33,856 nt of DNA from NCBI GenBank assembly GCA_016213945.1, contig JACQZF010000020.1:1-33856 (forward strand), read 5' to 3'. Below the pieces are notes generated by a model. The model saw nothing but the letters and a program-made list of their open reading frames with translations, was not told the origin of the DNA and ran no database searches. Each line of letters begins with the position of its first letter. The stretch's first letter is position 1. This document shows positions 24,714 to 33,383 of this stretch, one piece after another. The stretch comes from Nitrospirota bacterium. GTDB taxonomy: Bacteria > Nitrospirota > Thermodesulfovibrionia > UBA6902. A program made the position numbers and the translations under genes.

Positions 24714-25946
24714 ATGAGTTTTGTACATGGACTGAAATGCAGGGAGTGCGGAAGAGAATACCCTGTTGATCCTATATATGTTTGTGAATTCTGCTTCGGG
24801 CCTCTTGAGGTCGTTTACGACTATGAAGAGATAAAGAAGGTTTTGACAAAAAAGAAGATCCTCTCAAGGCCGCAGAACCTGTGGCGTTACAAGGAATTGC
24901 TGCCGATTGACGGAGAGCCCACGAGCGGGCTTCAGTCAGGGTTCACCCCTCTTGTTAAGGCGGACAAGCTCGCAAAAGTCATCGGGGTGAAGGAGCTCTA
25001 TATCAAGGACGATACAGTTACTCACCCTACCCTCTCTTTTAAAGACAGGGTCGTTGCAGTCGCGCTTTCCAAGGCGAGGGAATTCGGGTTTGATACAGTG
25101 GCCTGCGCGTCAACAGGCAATCTCGCGCATTCAGTATCGGCCCACGGCGCGGCAGGAGGTTTCAAGAGATTCATTTTCATACCCGCAACCCTTGAGCGCA
25201 GCAAGATAGTCGCCTCGCTTGTGTATGAGCCGAATCTCATCGCTGTGGACGGGAATTACGATGACGTAAACAGACTGTGCAGTGAAGTCGCGAATAAATA
25301 CCACTGGGCATTCGTGAATATCAATATCCGTCCGTTTTACGCGGAAGGCTCAAAGACCCAGGGATACGAAATTATCGAGCAGCTTGGATGGAAAGCCCCG
25401 GACGCGGTTGTGGTGCCATCCGCGAGCGGTTCTTTGCTTACGAAGATATGGAAGAGCTTTAAAGAGTTCAAGGAACTCGGTTTGATCGATAAATTACATT
25501 CAAAGGTGTATTCAGCCCAGGCAACAGGATGTTCGCCGATCGTTACCGCCATAAAGGCAGGCGTTGATGTTATCAAGCCGGTAAAACCGGACACGATCGC
25601 AAAGTCCCTCGCCATCGGAAATCCCGCTGACGGTTATTACGCCACACATGTGGTAAAGGAGAGTGGCGGATTTGGAGAAGACGTCCCGGACCAGGAGATA
25701 ATAGACGCGATAAAACTCCTTGCAAGGACAGAGGGTATATTTGCGGAGACAGCGGGCGGGGTCACTTTGGCCTCTGCGATAAAGCTGATAAGAGCGGGCC
25801 ATATAAAAGAAGACGACCTGACCGTGCTTTGCATAACAGGCAACGGCCTCAAAACAAAGGAAGCTATTATGGGACAAACCGGCGAACCTTATCAAATTCA
25901 ACCGAACCTGAAATCCTTTGAAGAAGTTTTAAAGAAAATAAAGTAA
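24714..25946 (+). CDS. thrC: Threonine synthase (with N-terminal zinc-ribbon)
   Basis: The 410-residue fold-type II PLP enzyme has an N-terminal rubredoxin-like CxxC pair (CRECG...CEFCFGPLEVVYDY). The PLP-lysine motif is THPTLSFKDRVVAVAL, followed by CASTGNLAHSVSAHGAAGG and SGSLLTKIWK. Length and domains match the long threonine synthase form that converts O-phosphohomoserine to threonine. GGAGG precedes the ATG. A second threonine-synthase-like gene lies 700 bases downstream with sulfur-carrier and NIL genes between, so one of the two may have another substrate. Confidence 0.9.
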   Translation: MSFVHGLKCRECGREYPVDPIYVCEFCFGPLEVVYDYEEIKKVLTKKKILSRPQNLWRYKELLPIDGEPTSGLQSGFTPLVKADKLAKVIGVKELYIKDDTVTHPTLSFKDRVVAVALSKAREFGFDTVACASTGNLAHSVSAHGAAGGFKRFIFIPATLERSKIVASLVYEPNLIAVDGNYDDVNRLCSEVANKYHWAFVNINIRPFYAEGSKTQGYEIIEQLGWKAPDAVVVPSASGSLLTKIWKSFKEFKELGLIDKLHSKVYSAQATGCSPIVTAIKAGVDVIKPVKPDTIAKSLAIGNPADGYYATHVVKESGGFGEDVPDQEIIDAIKLLARTEGIFAETAGGVTLASAIKLIRAGHIKEDDLTVLCITGNGLKTKEAIMGQTGEPYQIQPNLKSFEEVLKKIK

Positions 25947-25951
25947 AAATA

Positions 25952-26013
25952 TATCCACAGATAACTAAGATTACGCAGAGAGAATAAAAAAAATCTGCGC
26001 AATCTGCGGATGT
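25952..26013. repeat. Dispersed inverted repeat, family D (ATCCACAG...CTGCGGAT)
   Basis: ATCCACAGAT...TTACGCAGAG and the distal CTGCGCAATCTGCGGAT form imperfect inverted arms around an A-rich centre, between thrC and the carrier gene. The ribosome-binding site of the next gene lies just outside it. Confidence 0.7.
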
Positions 26014-26037
26014 ATCAATATAAAGGAGGAGCATTAA

Positions 26038-26310
26038 ATGGCAGTAACAGTAAAAATACCCGTACCGCTTCAGAGACTGACACAGGGAAAGGCAGAAGTT
26101 GAAGGGGAACCCGGCACCATCATATCACTCATTACCAACCTTGACCAGAAGTATCCCGGACTTGGAGAAAGAATATCCGATGGCGGCAAACTGAGGAGAT
26201 TTGTAAACGTGTATGTGAACGAGGAAGACGTGAGATTTCTCAAGAACGAAGCCACCGAAGTCAAAGACGGAGATGAAATTTCCATAGTCCCTGCAATTGC
26301 AGGAGGATAA
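26038..26310 (+). CDS. MoaD/ThiS-like sulfur-carrier protein
   Basis: The 90-residue ubiquitin-like protein ends in Gly-Gly (VPAIAGG), the tail that E1-like enzymes activate and convert to thiocarboxylate. A DGDEISIVPAIAGG ending and VNVYVNEEDVRFL strand match MoaD/ThiS/CysO relatives. AAAGGAGG precedes the ATG. Placement between two threonine-synthase-like genes, with E1-like, TusA and NIL genes nearby, argues for sulfur delivery to an amino-acid product (homocysteine or cysteine) rather than molybdopterin or thiamine; this is inference. Confidence 0.88.
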   Translation: MAVTVKIPVPLQRLTQGKAEVEGEPGTIISLITNLDQKYPGLGERISDGGKLRRFVNVYVNEEDVRFLKNEATEVKDGDEISIVPAIAGG

Positions 26311-26330
26311 AAAGACCGTGATGAGTGATT

Positions 26331-26397
26331 CGTAATGCGTAATGTGAAACGGCAATGAATTTTCTTACGTATTACGTGTCACGCATAACGCATTACG
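26331..26397. repeat. Dispersed inverted repeat, family E (CGTAATGCGT/ACGCATTACG)
   Basis: The outer 10-base arms CGTAATGCGT (26331-26340) and ACGCATTACG (26388-26397) are perfectly complementary. Inner TACGTATTACGTG adds a smaller palindrome. It lies between the carrier and NIL genes. Confidence 0.8.
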
Positions 26398-26417
26398 GAT
26401 TTTAAAAGGGAGTTAAG

Positions 26418-26654
26418 ATGAAGACGAGAGTAAAATTAACATTTCCGCAGCAGCTCATAAGAGAGCCTGTGATATTCACTATGGCAAAGAAGTTCGACAT
26501 AATGCCGAATATCAGGAGGGCGCGCGTAACTGAAAGCGTCGGGGAGATGATACTCGAACTTGAAGGCACACATGAAAATATTGATAAAGGGATAGAATCT
26601 CTCAGGCAGCAGGGGGTTAATGTGGAGCTTGTGGAAGGCGACATCATCGAATAA
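26418..26654 (+). CDS. NIL-domain protein
   Basis: The 78-residue protein consists of a single NIL (ferredoxin-like) domain: [20 protein letters not shown], then GEMILELEG...[19 protein letters not shown] domains occur in methionine-uptake ATPases and in proteins linked to assembling homocysteine from inorganic sulfur. AAAGGGAG precedes the ATG, and its stop overlaps the start of the next gene by one base. Context suggests sulfur amino-acid metabolism. Confidence 0.88.
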   Translation: MKTRVKLTFPQQLIREPVIFTMAKKFDIMPNIRRARVTESVGEMILELEGTHENIDKGIESLRQQGVNVELVEGDIIE

Positions 26655-27724
26655 TGATGCAACCCTGGCATGGCCTTATTAATCAATACAGAAGTTTCCT
26701 GCCCGTAACAGACAAAACACCTGTTGTCACCCTTAATGAAGGCAACACTCCTTTAATAAGGGCCTCCAATATTAATGAAATAATCAAAGAAGAAATCAGT
26801 TTGTATTTTAAATTTGAGGGCGCCAACCCCACCGGCTCGTTTAAAGACCGGGGCATGACCCTTGCCATTTCAAAGGCAGCCGAGGAAAACGCGAAGGCCG
26901 TTATCTGCGCGTCCACAGGAAATACATCCGCGTCAGCGTCGGCATATTCCGCAAGGGCCAACATATCCTGCATTGTGCTCATTCCAGAAGGCAAGATTGC
27001 AATGGGCAAACTTGCCCAGGCCATGATACACGGTGCGATGGTGCTGCAGGTCGACGGCAATTTTGATGACGCATTGCGAATGGTCAAAGAGGTCGTGGCA
27101 AAACATCCTATTGTGCTTGTTAACTCCATAAACCCCTTCCGTATCGAAGGTCAGAAGACTGCGGCCTTTGAGGTCTGCGACCAGCTCGGCAAAGCACCTG
27201 TTTATCATGCGCTTCCTGTCGGTAACGCCGGTAATATCACTGCTTACTGGAAAGGCTATAAAGAATATCAGGCGTCCGGGAAAATCACATTATTGCCCAA
27301 GATGATAGGGTTTCAGGCAGCAGGCGCGGCGCCTATTGTCCTGGGTCACCCTGTTGAAAAGCCTGAAACAATTGCCACGGCGATCAGGATCGGCAATCCC
27401 GCAAGCTGGAAAGGCGCAGTGGCTGTAAGAGACGAATCCGGGGGGGAAATAGATTCCGTAACCGACGATGAAATCCTGGAGGCGTATAAATTTATCGCGT
27501 CACGTGAGGGGATATTCTGTGAACCGGCGTCAGCCGCGTCCCTTGCAGGTGTGATTAAATTCTCGAAGCGGAACTACTTCAAAGCAGGCGATACCATCGT
27601 CTGCACCCTTACCGGTCACGGGTTAAAAGATCCCGATACCGCGCTGAAAGTTTCAAAAGAGCCTGTAAAAATAAAATCGTCACTTTCGGCGTTGGAGGAT
27701 ATTTTGAGGGGCTGCTGTATTTAG
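26654..27724 (+). CDS. thrC: Second threonine synthase (short form, no zinc-ribbon)
   Basis: The 356-residue fold-type II PLP enzyme has PLP-lysine motif [32 protein letters not shown] and [19 protein letters not shown]. It matches the short threonine synthase form and lacks the N-terminal CxxC segment of the gene at 24714. ATG at 26654 overlaps the NIL stop by one base (a second ATG follows at once). It may be the true threonine synthase, with the longer paralogue diverted, or the reverse. Assays would be needed to assign each. Confidence 0.9.
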   Translation: MMQPWHGLINQYRSFLPVTDKTPVVTLNEGNTPLIRASNINEIIKEEISLYFKFEGANPTGSFKDRGMTLAISKAAEENAKAVICASTGNTSASASAYSARANISCIVLIPEGKIAMGKLAQAMIHGAMVLQVDGNFDDALRMVKEVVAKHPIVLVNSINPFRIEGQKTAAFEVCDQLGKAPVYHALPVGNAGNITAYWKGYKEYQASGKITLLPKMIGFQAAGAAPIVLGHPVEKPETIATAIRIGNPASWKGAVAVRDESGGEIDSVTDDEILEAYKFIASREGIFCEPASAASLAGVIKFSKRNYFKAGDTIVCTLTGHGLKDPDTALKVSKEPVKIKSSLSALEDILRGCCI

Positions 27725-27898
27725 TCGCTGTTACTTTCACTAAGCACCTTCTGTTTTGAATTTTTCAAAGAATGTGTCTCTACTCCTGCTTTGTTTAACT
27801 TCTATTATTGCGCCGCTTTTTCATTCCTTCTCCGAAACCTAATGAAAAGTCATATTATTGCCGATAAAGAATTATAACCTTGTCATCTGAGGAAGGAA

Positions 27899-28027
27899 AT
27901 GGAAAAAGACAGCGACTGGTTTAAAGAAGAAATAAATGAAATCCAGACACGGCTTGAGAAATTAATTAAGGATGTTGAAGAGCTGACTGAAGAAAAAGAT
28001 GACAAAGAAAGTGATTATGGAATATAA
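27899..28027 (+). CDS. Small acidic coiled-coil-like protein (42 residues)
   Basis: A small frame starts MEKDSDWFKEEINEIQTRLEK and continues to ...KESDYGI. It is preceded by a good Shine-Dalgarno (GAGGAAGG) immediately upstream. It is highly charged with heptad-like Leu/Ile spacing, so a single helix or coiled coil is likely. It overlaps the next small gene by 11 bases, a typical sign of coupled genes. No family is recognised. Confidence 0.55.
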   Translation: MEKDSDWFKEEINEIQTRLEKLIKDVEELTEEKDDKESDYGI

Positions 28028-28175
28028 AGTGGTCATACAGGAAAACCTGGATGACGGCAATTTGTTTTTTCACAATTACCCTCTTGAACCCCTCTCCTTC
28101 CATGAAGCCCTGAAGTTCAGAACAATGAGTTATCACTCGGACTGCTTTTTCATTGTAGAATATTCCTCAAATTAA
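28017..28175 (+). CDS. Small hypothetical protein (52 residues)
   Basis: The frame begins MEYKVVIQENLDDGNLFFHNY and ends ...FFIVEYSSN. It overlaps the end of the preceding small gene by 11 bases in another frame. It looks like a compact beta/alpha mini-domain (alternating strands with PLSFHEALKF in the middle). No membrane segment is present. Function is unknown; the main support is the linked start and stop and the protein-like composition. Confidence 0.5.
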   Translation: MEYKVVIQENLDDGNLFFHNYPLEPLSFHEALKFRTMSYHSDCFFIVEYSSN

Positions 28176-28182
28176 TCAACCC

Positions 28183-28443
28183 TCATAAATACTCTTTCCT
28201 TACTGGCGACCAGGCATCAACTGCCTTGCAGAACTTCTTGCCGGCGGAGGCGGAATGTTCCACATTCGATGGTATGGCAATTACTTCCCCCGCTTTCAAG
28301 GTAACGGTTTTCCCCTTATATGCCAAGCTTTCTTATTATCCGGTCAACAGTTAATAGAACTCCTCCTCAGCCACGGCATTAGTATGCCATGCGGCCTTAA
28401 GGTTCAGGACTATCCTGGCTGTCATCGGATTTGTGAAAAACAT
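28183..28443 (-). pseudogene. Decayed cupin-domain gene
   Basis: One frame of 87 codons on the minus strand reads as a small cupin: motif 1 is about AWHTNAVAEEEFY-LLTG, with the E-x6-G spacing kept, and motif 2 is GEVIAIPSNVEHSAS (GxxxxxPxxxxH), ending DAWSPVRKEYL. Stop codons interrupt it at codon 31 (28351-28353) and codons 36-37 (28333-28338). All stops lie in the same frame, so point decay rather than a frameshift explains it. TTGACA (28473) and TAAACT (28450) at 17-base spacing may be its old promoter. Confidence 0.7.
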
Positions 28444-28500
28444 GTTTTAAGTTTAGGCCAACTTTTTTTCCATGTCAAGAATTTTTTCAGAATGAATTAT

Positions 28501-29694
28501 TTATAACGCCTTCAGCCTTGAGAATTCTTTTAGCGACCTCGAAACACAGTCCTCTATTGCCATGCCGTCAAAATAATTTCCGGTCAGCAAAAGCCTCTTG
28601 CCCGCGATCACACTGTCGATCATGCCGGTAAGTTTCTCATGACCAGCCCTGAGTGAAGGCACTACATTCTCTCTTGATGCGACGTGCGTAATGTCTTCGC
28701 GCTGTATTCCAAGCACCTCGCTGATGCGCTTCAGCCGGACGTCATGGTCCATGACACCCGGTTTGAAATGGAAAGTGAATCCGCGATACGTGTCATGGTG
28801 AACAATATCCCTGGAGACTACGGAGAAAAAATTATCTTTAATCGGGACAAGTCCGGCGCAGGGATTAATGCGGAGCATTTCCTTCTTCACTGCCACGCCC
28901 ACGGATTCAACCTGCGCCTCCCTGATCTGTGACAGGTATACTGAGACATCATGGAATGACGCAGACAGGAGCCGCGCCGCAGCCGAAGGCGGTATTGCCA
29001 TTGCGAGATTTCGTGATTCATATATGGTGCCGTCTGCCGTCATGATTACGAAAACGCCTTTATCAAATCTGATATCACGGGTTTCCTTTCCGGTCATGAC
29101 AGTTATATCTTTTTGCGAGACAATCGAATCCGTGATGGTCTGGATGCCGTTGTCCAGGGAAAATTTACGTATGATATCCTTTCTGCGCGGACGCTTTTGA
29201 AAAAGCATAGCGGACGGAAAGTCATCAGCGGCCTGACAGATCACGGCGCAGAGAGAAGGCGAAAGGACTTTCTCATAGTTTTTGCTCCCGACGATCCTTG
29301 AATAATAGGAACTGATGCTCTGCCCTTCTTTTTTGAGAGTAAAAAGTTTCGGCGCTGACAATAACAGCTCCACAAAATCAAGCTGTGAAGGAATGGATGT
29401 TATCCTGTTACCGGCAAGCATCCTGAAGGACACCTTTTCACGCTGGATAATACGGCTGATAGCGCCGCTCTCTTCCAATATCTTTATCAGGTTGCCGTAG
29501 GAATTGTAACAGGTGTGCGCCCCGAGTTCTATCCAGAACCCATCAGTGCCTTCAAAGCGCTGCGAATGAAACGTGCCCCCTGCCCTGTCGCTTTTTTCCA
29601 GCACGAGGGTTTTAAATCCCGCCCTGGCGCAATAATGCGCAAGGCTCAATCCGCTGATACCCGCGCCTACAATTACAATGTCGAAGTTATTCAT
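28501..29694 (-). CDS. FAD-dependent oxidoreductase, protoporphyrinogen-oxidase/amine-oxidase-like
   Basis: The 397-residue protein has an N-terminal dinucleotide motif (IVIVGAGISGLSLAHYCARAG), then LEKSDRAGGTF and a C-terminal FAD-contact stretch (LLLTGNYFDGMAIEDCVSRSLKE). This is the arrangement of HemY/HemG-type porphyrinogen oxidases and other flavin amine oxidases. It is shorter than typical HemY (about 450-470). No hem genes are adjacent, so a haem role is only probable. It could also act on carotenoids or amines. The start at 29694 is the natural one before the FAD motif. Confidence 0.75.
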   Translation of the reverse strand: MNNFDIVIVGAGISGLSLAHYCARAGFKTLVLEKSDRAGGTFHSQRFEGTDGFWIELGAHTCYNSYGNLIKILEESGAISRIIQREKVSFRMLAGNRITSIPSQLDFVELLLSAPKLFTLKKEGQSISSYYSRIVGSKNYEKVLSPSLCAVICQAADDFPSAMLFQKRPRRKDIIRKFSLDNGIQTITDSIVSQKDITVMTGKETRDIRFDKGVFVIMTADGTIYESRNLAMAIPPSAAARLLSASFHDVSVYLSQIREAQVESVGVAVKKEMLRINPCAGLVPIKDNFFSVVSRDIVHHDTYRGFTFHFKPGVMDHDVRLKRISEVLGIQREDITHVASRENVVPSLRAGHEKLTGMIDSVIAGKRLLLTGNYFDGMAIEDCVSRSLKEFSRLKAL

Positions 29695-29756
29695 GGTGAA
29701 CTCCGTTCCAATGGTTACTGAAATGGAAGGCTGCGGAAGAATTTCTATACGACACC

Positions 29757-29792
29757 TTTAAAAAGCAGAGGGCAAAGAGCAGAGTGCATAGA
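29757..29792. repeat. Short AG-rich dispersed-type repeat (GCAGAGGGCAAAGAGCAGAG)
   Basis: Imperfect repeats of GCAGAG/GCAAAGAGCAGAG resemble common intergenic repeats of other environmental genomes. The gap 29695-29926 otherwise holds no gene that I can support. Confidence 0.45.
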
Positions 29793-29926
29793 GTTAAAAG
29801 GCATGAATCCTATTGCCCCGAAGCAAATATGTTATAAGTCGTTTGTCGATTATAGAAATTCTGTAGCAGGCTTTCATTTCAGCCCCATAGATACTAAATA
29901 TGTTTGCCTCTCAGAACAATTGTACA

Positions 29927-30727
29927 TCATTTGCGCCCTTCAACATAGACGCTGACCACATAATCATCGAGGGATTCACCTTTACCCAGGCTGTTTAAGA
30001 TCGCCCTGCCGATAGGGTCTTTTGTGTCTGGGTCGATGCAGGCTGAAGATCCTTTGACGGTCACTTTAACTTTTTTAAATCCCGCATCCTTAACTATTTC
30101 CTTGTAGTCTTCGACAAGTATTGCCCCGCCTACACAACCGACATAGGCCTCCATGCTTTTCTTGATCTTCGCTGGGAGACCTTTCTTCAGGGCAATATCC
30201 GAAATTGCAATTCTGCCGCCGCGCCTTAAGACCCTCTTCACCTCATGGAGGACTTTTTTCTTGTCAGAAGAGAGATTGATGACGCAATTGGAAATAACAA
30301 CATCCACGGTATTATCTCCGGCAGGAAGGTTTTCGATCTCACCAAGCCTGAATTCCACATTTGCGAATTTACTTTTCCGGGCATTCTCTCTTGCCTTCTC
30401 GATCATCTGAGGTGTCATGTCCACGCCGATGACCTTTCCGCTCCGGCCCACATTCTTTGCCGCAAGGAAACAGTCAAAGCCCGCGCCTGATCCGAGATCA
30501 AGGACCGTCTCACCCTTTTTGATGCTTGCCAATGCCGTCGGGTTCCCGCAGCTAAGTCCCAGGTTTGCCTCTTCAGGGATAACGTTCAATTCCTTTTCCG
30601 AATAGCCAATGCCTTTTGCAAATTCCCTGGCGTCCGGCCCGCAGGTGCCGCAGCCGCAGCCTTTTTGTTCAATGGCGATCCTGCCGTAGGATTCTCTAAC
30701 GGCCTTTCTTACATTAGTTGATTTCAT
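29927..30727 (-). CDS. arsM: Arsenite S-adenosylmethionine methyltransferase
   Basis: The 266-residue protein has SAM-binding motif [11 protein letters not shown] (76-86). Cys60 (GLSCGN), Cys148 (SNCVINL) and Cys198 (YVGCVGG) match the three As(III)-binding cysteines of ArsM, with the usual 50-residue spacing between the last two. An additional N-terminal CGCGTCG (24-30) may also bind metal. ArsM methylates arsenite for detoxification. No arsR or ars operator is evident nearby. It is transcribed away from the apgM-like gene. Confidence 0.92.
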   Translation of the reverse strand: MKSTNVRKAVRESYGRIAIEQKGCGCGTCGPDAREFAKGIGYSEKELNVIPEEANLGLSCGNPTALASIKKGETVLDLGSGAGFDCFLAAKNVGRSGKVIGVDMTPQMIEKARENARKSKFANVEFRLGEIENLPAGDNTVDVVISNCVINLSSDKKKVLHEVKRVLRRGGRIAISDIALKKGLPAKIKKSMEAYVGCVGGAILVEDYKEIVKDAGFKKVKVTVKGSSACIDPDTKDPIGRAILNSLGKGESLDDYVVSVYVEGRK

Positions 30728-30831
30728 TTAGCTTCCTCCCCGTTTGTTCCTGCACCTCGCCGTCTTCACTTTTGTAAAGCGGAAAGGTTAATATAAACTC
30801 TATTTTACAGGGGAGTTTAAAAAAAACAACT

Positions 30832-32043
30832 ATGAAATACATCGTATTTATCGGCGACGGAATGACCGGCAGGCCGCTGAAGGAGCTCGGCAACAAGACC
30901 TGCCTTCAAAAAGCGCGCACTCCCAATATGGACAGGCTCGCCGCTGAAGGCATTATCGGCACGGCACGCACTATTCCGCACGGATTTCATCCCGGATCCG
31001 ATGTTGCCAACCTCAGCATCCTTGGTTACAACCCTGTTCAGTACTATACAGGCAGGGCGCCGCTTGAGGCAGCAAGCATCGGCGTGAAGCTCGACGTCAA
31101 CGATGTCGCTTACAGATGCAATCTCGTTACCTTGAGAGCCGATGCTGATAAAACATTTATGGATGACTACAGCAGCGGTCACATAACAACTGAAGAGGCT
31201 GTAGAGATTATCAAGTCGGTCAGCGATGAACTTGGGAATGAGGAAATACAATTCTATCCCGGAGTGAGTTACCGTCATCTGATGGTCTGGAAGAACGGAC
31301 ATGCGGACATCCAGTGCACCCCTCCTCATGACATCCTCGGAAAAGAGATCAGCGGCCATATGCCGTCTGGAGCAGGTGAAAAGGTTTTAAGGGATTTAAT
31401 GAAGCGCTCCGTAAAAATCCTTGAGGACCATCCAGTAAACCAGAAGAGACTGAAAGACGGAAAGAAACCCGCCAGCAGTATCTGGCTCTGGGGACAAGGC
31501 AAAAAACCGCAGCTGCCCACATACCATGACAAGTACGGATTGAAGGGCGCGCTCATCTCGGCAGTGGACCTTACAAAAGGGCTTGGCATATACGCGGGAT
31601 TTGAGATACTGAAAGTGCCGGGTGTGACAGGCTGGCTTGATACGAATTATAAAGGCAAGGCTGATTACGCCTTGAATGCGCTGAATGACGCTGACTTTGT
31701 TTATATACACGTCGAGTCTCCTGATGAGGCCGGGCATTCTGGAAGTTATGAAAACAAGCTGAAGGCCATAGAGGATTTTGATGCCCTGGTTGTCGGGCCT
31801 GTGATGAAAGGTCTGGCGGAAAAGTTTGACAATTATCGTGTCGTGCTTATGCCTGACCACGCGACCCCGATCGAAGCAAGGACCCACACGTCCGACCCCG
31901 TGCCGTTCGTCATATTTGACAGCCGACACAAGAAGAATAACGAGGGCGCGGTATTTGACGAATCCATTGCTGAGAAGAAAAACATTATGGTCTTTGAAGA
32001 GGGCTACAGGTTGATGGATTATTTTATCAAGGAGGTTTTTTAA
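30832..32043 (+). CDS. apgM: Cofactor-independent phosphoglycerate mutase-like protein (ApgM family)
   Basis: The 403-residue alkaline-phosphatase-superfamily protein has an N-terminal metal-site GDGM, nucleophile region [12 protein letters not shown], and metal-binding DEAGHSG and [13 protein letters not shown]. It matches the archaeal-type phosphoglycerate mutase family. Its placement directly before lysC (two bases between stop and start) and near hom and thrC without a thrB gene fits the known suggestion that some members act as homoserine kinases. Both activities remain possible. The ATG follows a divergent region with arsM. Confidence 0.9.
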   Translation: MKYIVFIGDGMTGRPLKELGNKTCLQKARTPNMDRLAAEGIIGTARTIPHGFHPGSDVANLSILGYNPVQYYTGRAPLEAASIGVKLDVNDVAYRCNLVTLRADADKTFMDDYSSGHITTEEAVEIIKSVSDELGNEEIQFYPGVSYRHLMVWKNGHADIQCTPPHDILGKEISGHMPSGAGEKVLRDLMKRSVKILEDHPVNQKRLKDGKKPASSIWLWGQGKKPQLPTYHDKYGLKGALISAVDLTKGLGIYAGFEILKVPGVTGWLDTNYKGKADYALNALNDADFVYIHVESPDEAGHSGSYENKLKAIEDFDALVVGPVMKGLAEKFDNYRVVLMPDHATPIEARTHTSDPVPFVIFDSRHKKNNEGAVFDESIAEKKNIMVFEEGYRLMDYFIKEVF

Positions 32044-32045
32044 TA

Positions 32046-33260
32046 ATGTTAATCGTTCAGAAATACGGAGGCACCTCTGTCGCTAACGTCGGCAGGATAA
32101 AAGCTGTCGCGGAGCGTGTTTCGAAAACTGCGCAAGAGGGACACAAAGTTGTTGTCGTCGTGTCGGCCATGTCGGGCGAGACCGACAAGCTGATAGGGCT
32201 TGCCAGCCAGATATCGCAAAACCCCGGAGAGCGGGAAATGGACCTGCTGCTTTCATCCGGTGAACGCGTTACCAGCGCGCTCACCGCAATGGCTGTCGAA
32301 GCGCTGGGGCATAAGGCAATGGCGTTTACAGGAAGGCAGATGGGCATCATTACTGACGCGGTCCACACAAAGGCAAGGATAGAGAAGATCACTGGTGAAA
32401 GGGCACAAAAGGCGCTGGATGAAAACTATGTCATCGTGGTCGCGGGATTTCAGGGGATCACCGAGACAGATGATGTAACGACCCTCGGCAGGGGCGGCTC
32501 CGACCTTTCCGCGGTTGCGATAGCCTCTGCCCTGAATGCCGACCTGTGCGAGATTTACACTGACGTTGACGGGGTCTACACCACAGACCCCAATATCGTG
32601 CCGGAGGCAAAAAAGCTTGAAAAAATATCCTATGAAGAAATGCTTGAGCTTGCAAGTCTCGGGGCAAAGGTGCTTCAGACACGTTCTGTAGAATTTGCAA
32701 TGAAATACGGAGTGCCTGTGGTGGTGAGATCGAGTTTCAATGATAACCCGGGAACGCTTGTTACCAAGGAGGACAAAGATATGGAGAAGGTTGTAGTATC
32801 CGGCGTCGCTTATGATAAAAACCAGGCCAAGATAACTGTGATGGCAGTGCCCGACACACCCGGAATAGCGGCAAGGCTTTTTAGAGGAATTGCGGATGCA
32901 AACATTGTCGTCGACATGATCGTCCAGAATATCAGCAGTGACGGAAACGCGGCTGATATTTCATTCACCGTTCCCAAGACTGACAGCAAAAAAACATTGA
33001 AGCTGGCTGAAGAAATTGCAAAGGCGCTCAATGCGAAAAGCGTTAACCTCAGGGAGGACATTGCCAAGATATCCGTTGTTGGAGTCGGCATGAGGACGCA
33101 TTCCGGCGTAGCCTCGCAGATGTTCGACACCCTCGCAAAACACGGGATAAATATCATGATGATCGGCACATCGGAAATAAAGGTGTCCTGCGTCATAGAG
33201 CTGAAATATACCGAGCTTGCGGTGAGGGTGCTGCATGAGGCATTCGGTCTGGCGCAATAG
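32046..33260 (+). CDS. lysC: Aspartate kinase
   Basis: The 404-residue protein has the kinase signature VQKYGGTSV at the start, then [14 protein letters not shown] and [13 protein letters not shown], and two ACT domains (about 270-330 and 345-400) that usually bind lysine or threonine. It phosphorylates aspartate, the first step to Lys, Met, Thr and Ile. AAGGAGG precedes the ATG, overlapping the end of the apgM-like gene. Length is normal for a monofunctional enzyme. Confidence 0.95.
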   Translation: MLIVQKYGGTSVANVGRIKAVAERVSKTAQEGHKVVVVVSAMSGETDKLIGLASQISQNPGEREMDLLLSSGERVTSALTAMAVEALGHKAMAFTGRQMGIITDAVHTKARIEKITGERAQKALDENYVIVVAGFQGITETDDVTTLGRGGSDLSAVAIASALNADLCEIYTDVDGVYTTDPNIVPEAKKLEKISYEEMLELASLGAKVLQTRSVEFAMKYGVPVVVRSSFNDNPGTLVTKEDKDMEKVVVSGVAYDKNQAKITVMAVPDTPGIAARLFRGIADANIVVDMIVQNISSDGNAADISFTVPKTDSKKTLKLAEEIAKALNAKSVNLREDIAKISVVGVGMRTHSGVASQMFDTLAKHGINIMMIGTSEIKVSCVIELKYTELAVRVLHEAFGLAQ

Positions 33261-33291
33261 AAGTTGTACAAGAATAAATTAAAAAAGAACT

Positions 33292-33361
33292 AAAACACAG
33301 AGGCACGGAGAAACTTCTTATCTTTAACTTATTCTCTGTGTCTCAGTGACTCAGTGGTTTC
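33292..33361. repeat. Dispersed inverted repeat, family B
   Basis: AAAACACAGAGGCACGGAGAA and TTCTCTGTGTCTCAGTGACTC form the inverted arms, related to the copy at 3827-3912. It sits between lysC and cimA. Confidence 0.75.
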
Positions 33362-33368
33362 AGAGATA

Positions 33369-33377
33369 TGGTAAAAT
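33369..33377 (+). promoter_or_regulatory. Extended -10 element just before cimA
   Basis: TGGTAAAAT (TGnTAAAAT) lies six bases before the cimA ATG, so a transcript from it would begin at or near the start codon and be leaderless. No Shine-Dalgarno lies before the ATG, which agrees. Confidence 0.35.
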
Positions 33378-33383
33378 AACGCC

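Noticed and set aside
25512-25901. Minus-strand frame inside thrC
   Set aside because: It is a shadow frame opposite the PLP enzyme; no ribosome-binding site or family match.
28255-28506. Plus-strand frame of 83 codons
   Set aside because: It is antisense to the decayed cupin gene, whose motifs explain the sequence.
31396-31929. Long minus-strand frame inside the apgM-like gene
   Set aside because: It is a shadow of a strongly conserved plus-strand coding sequence.
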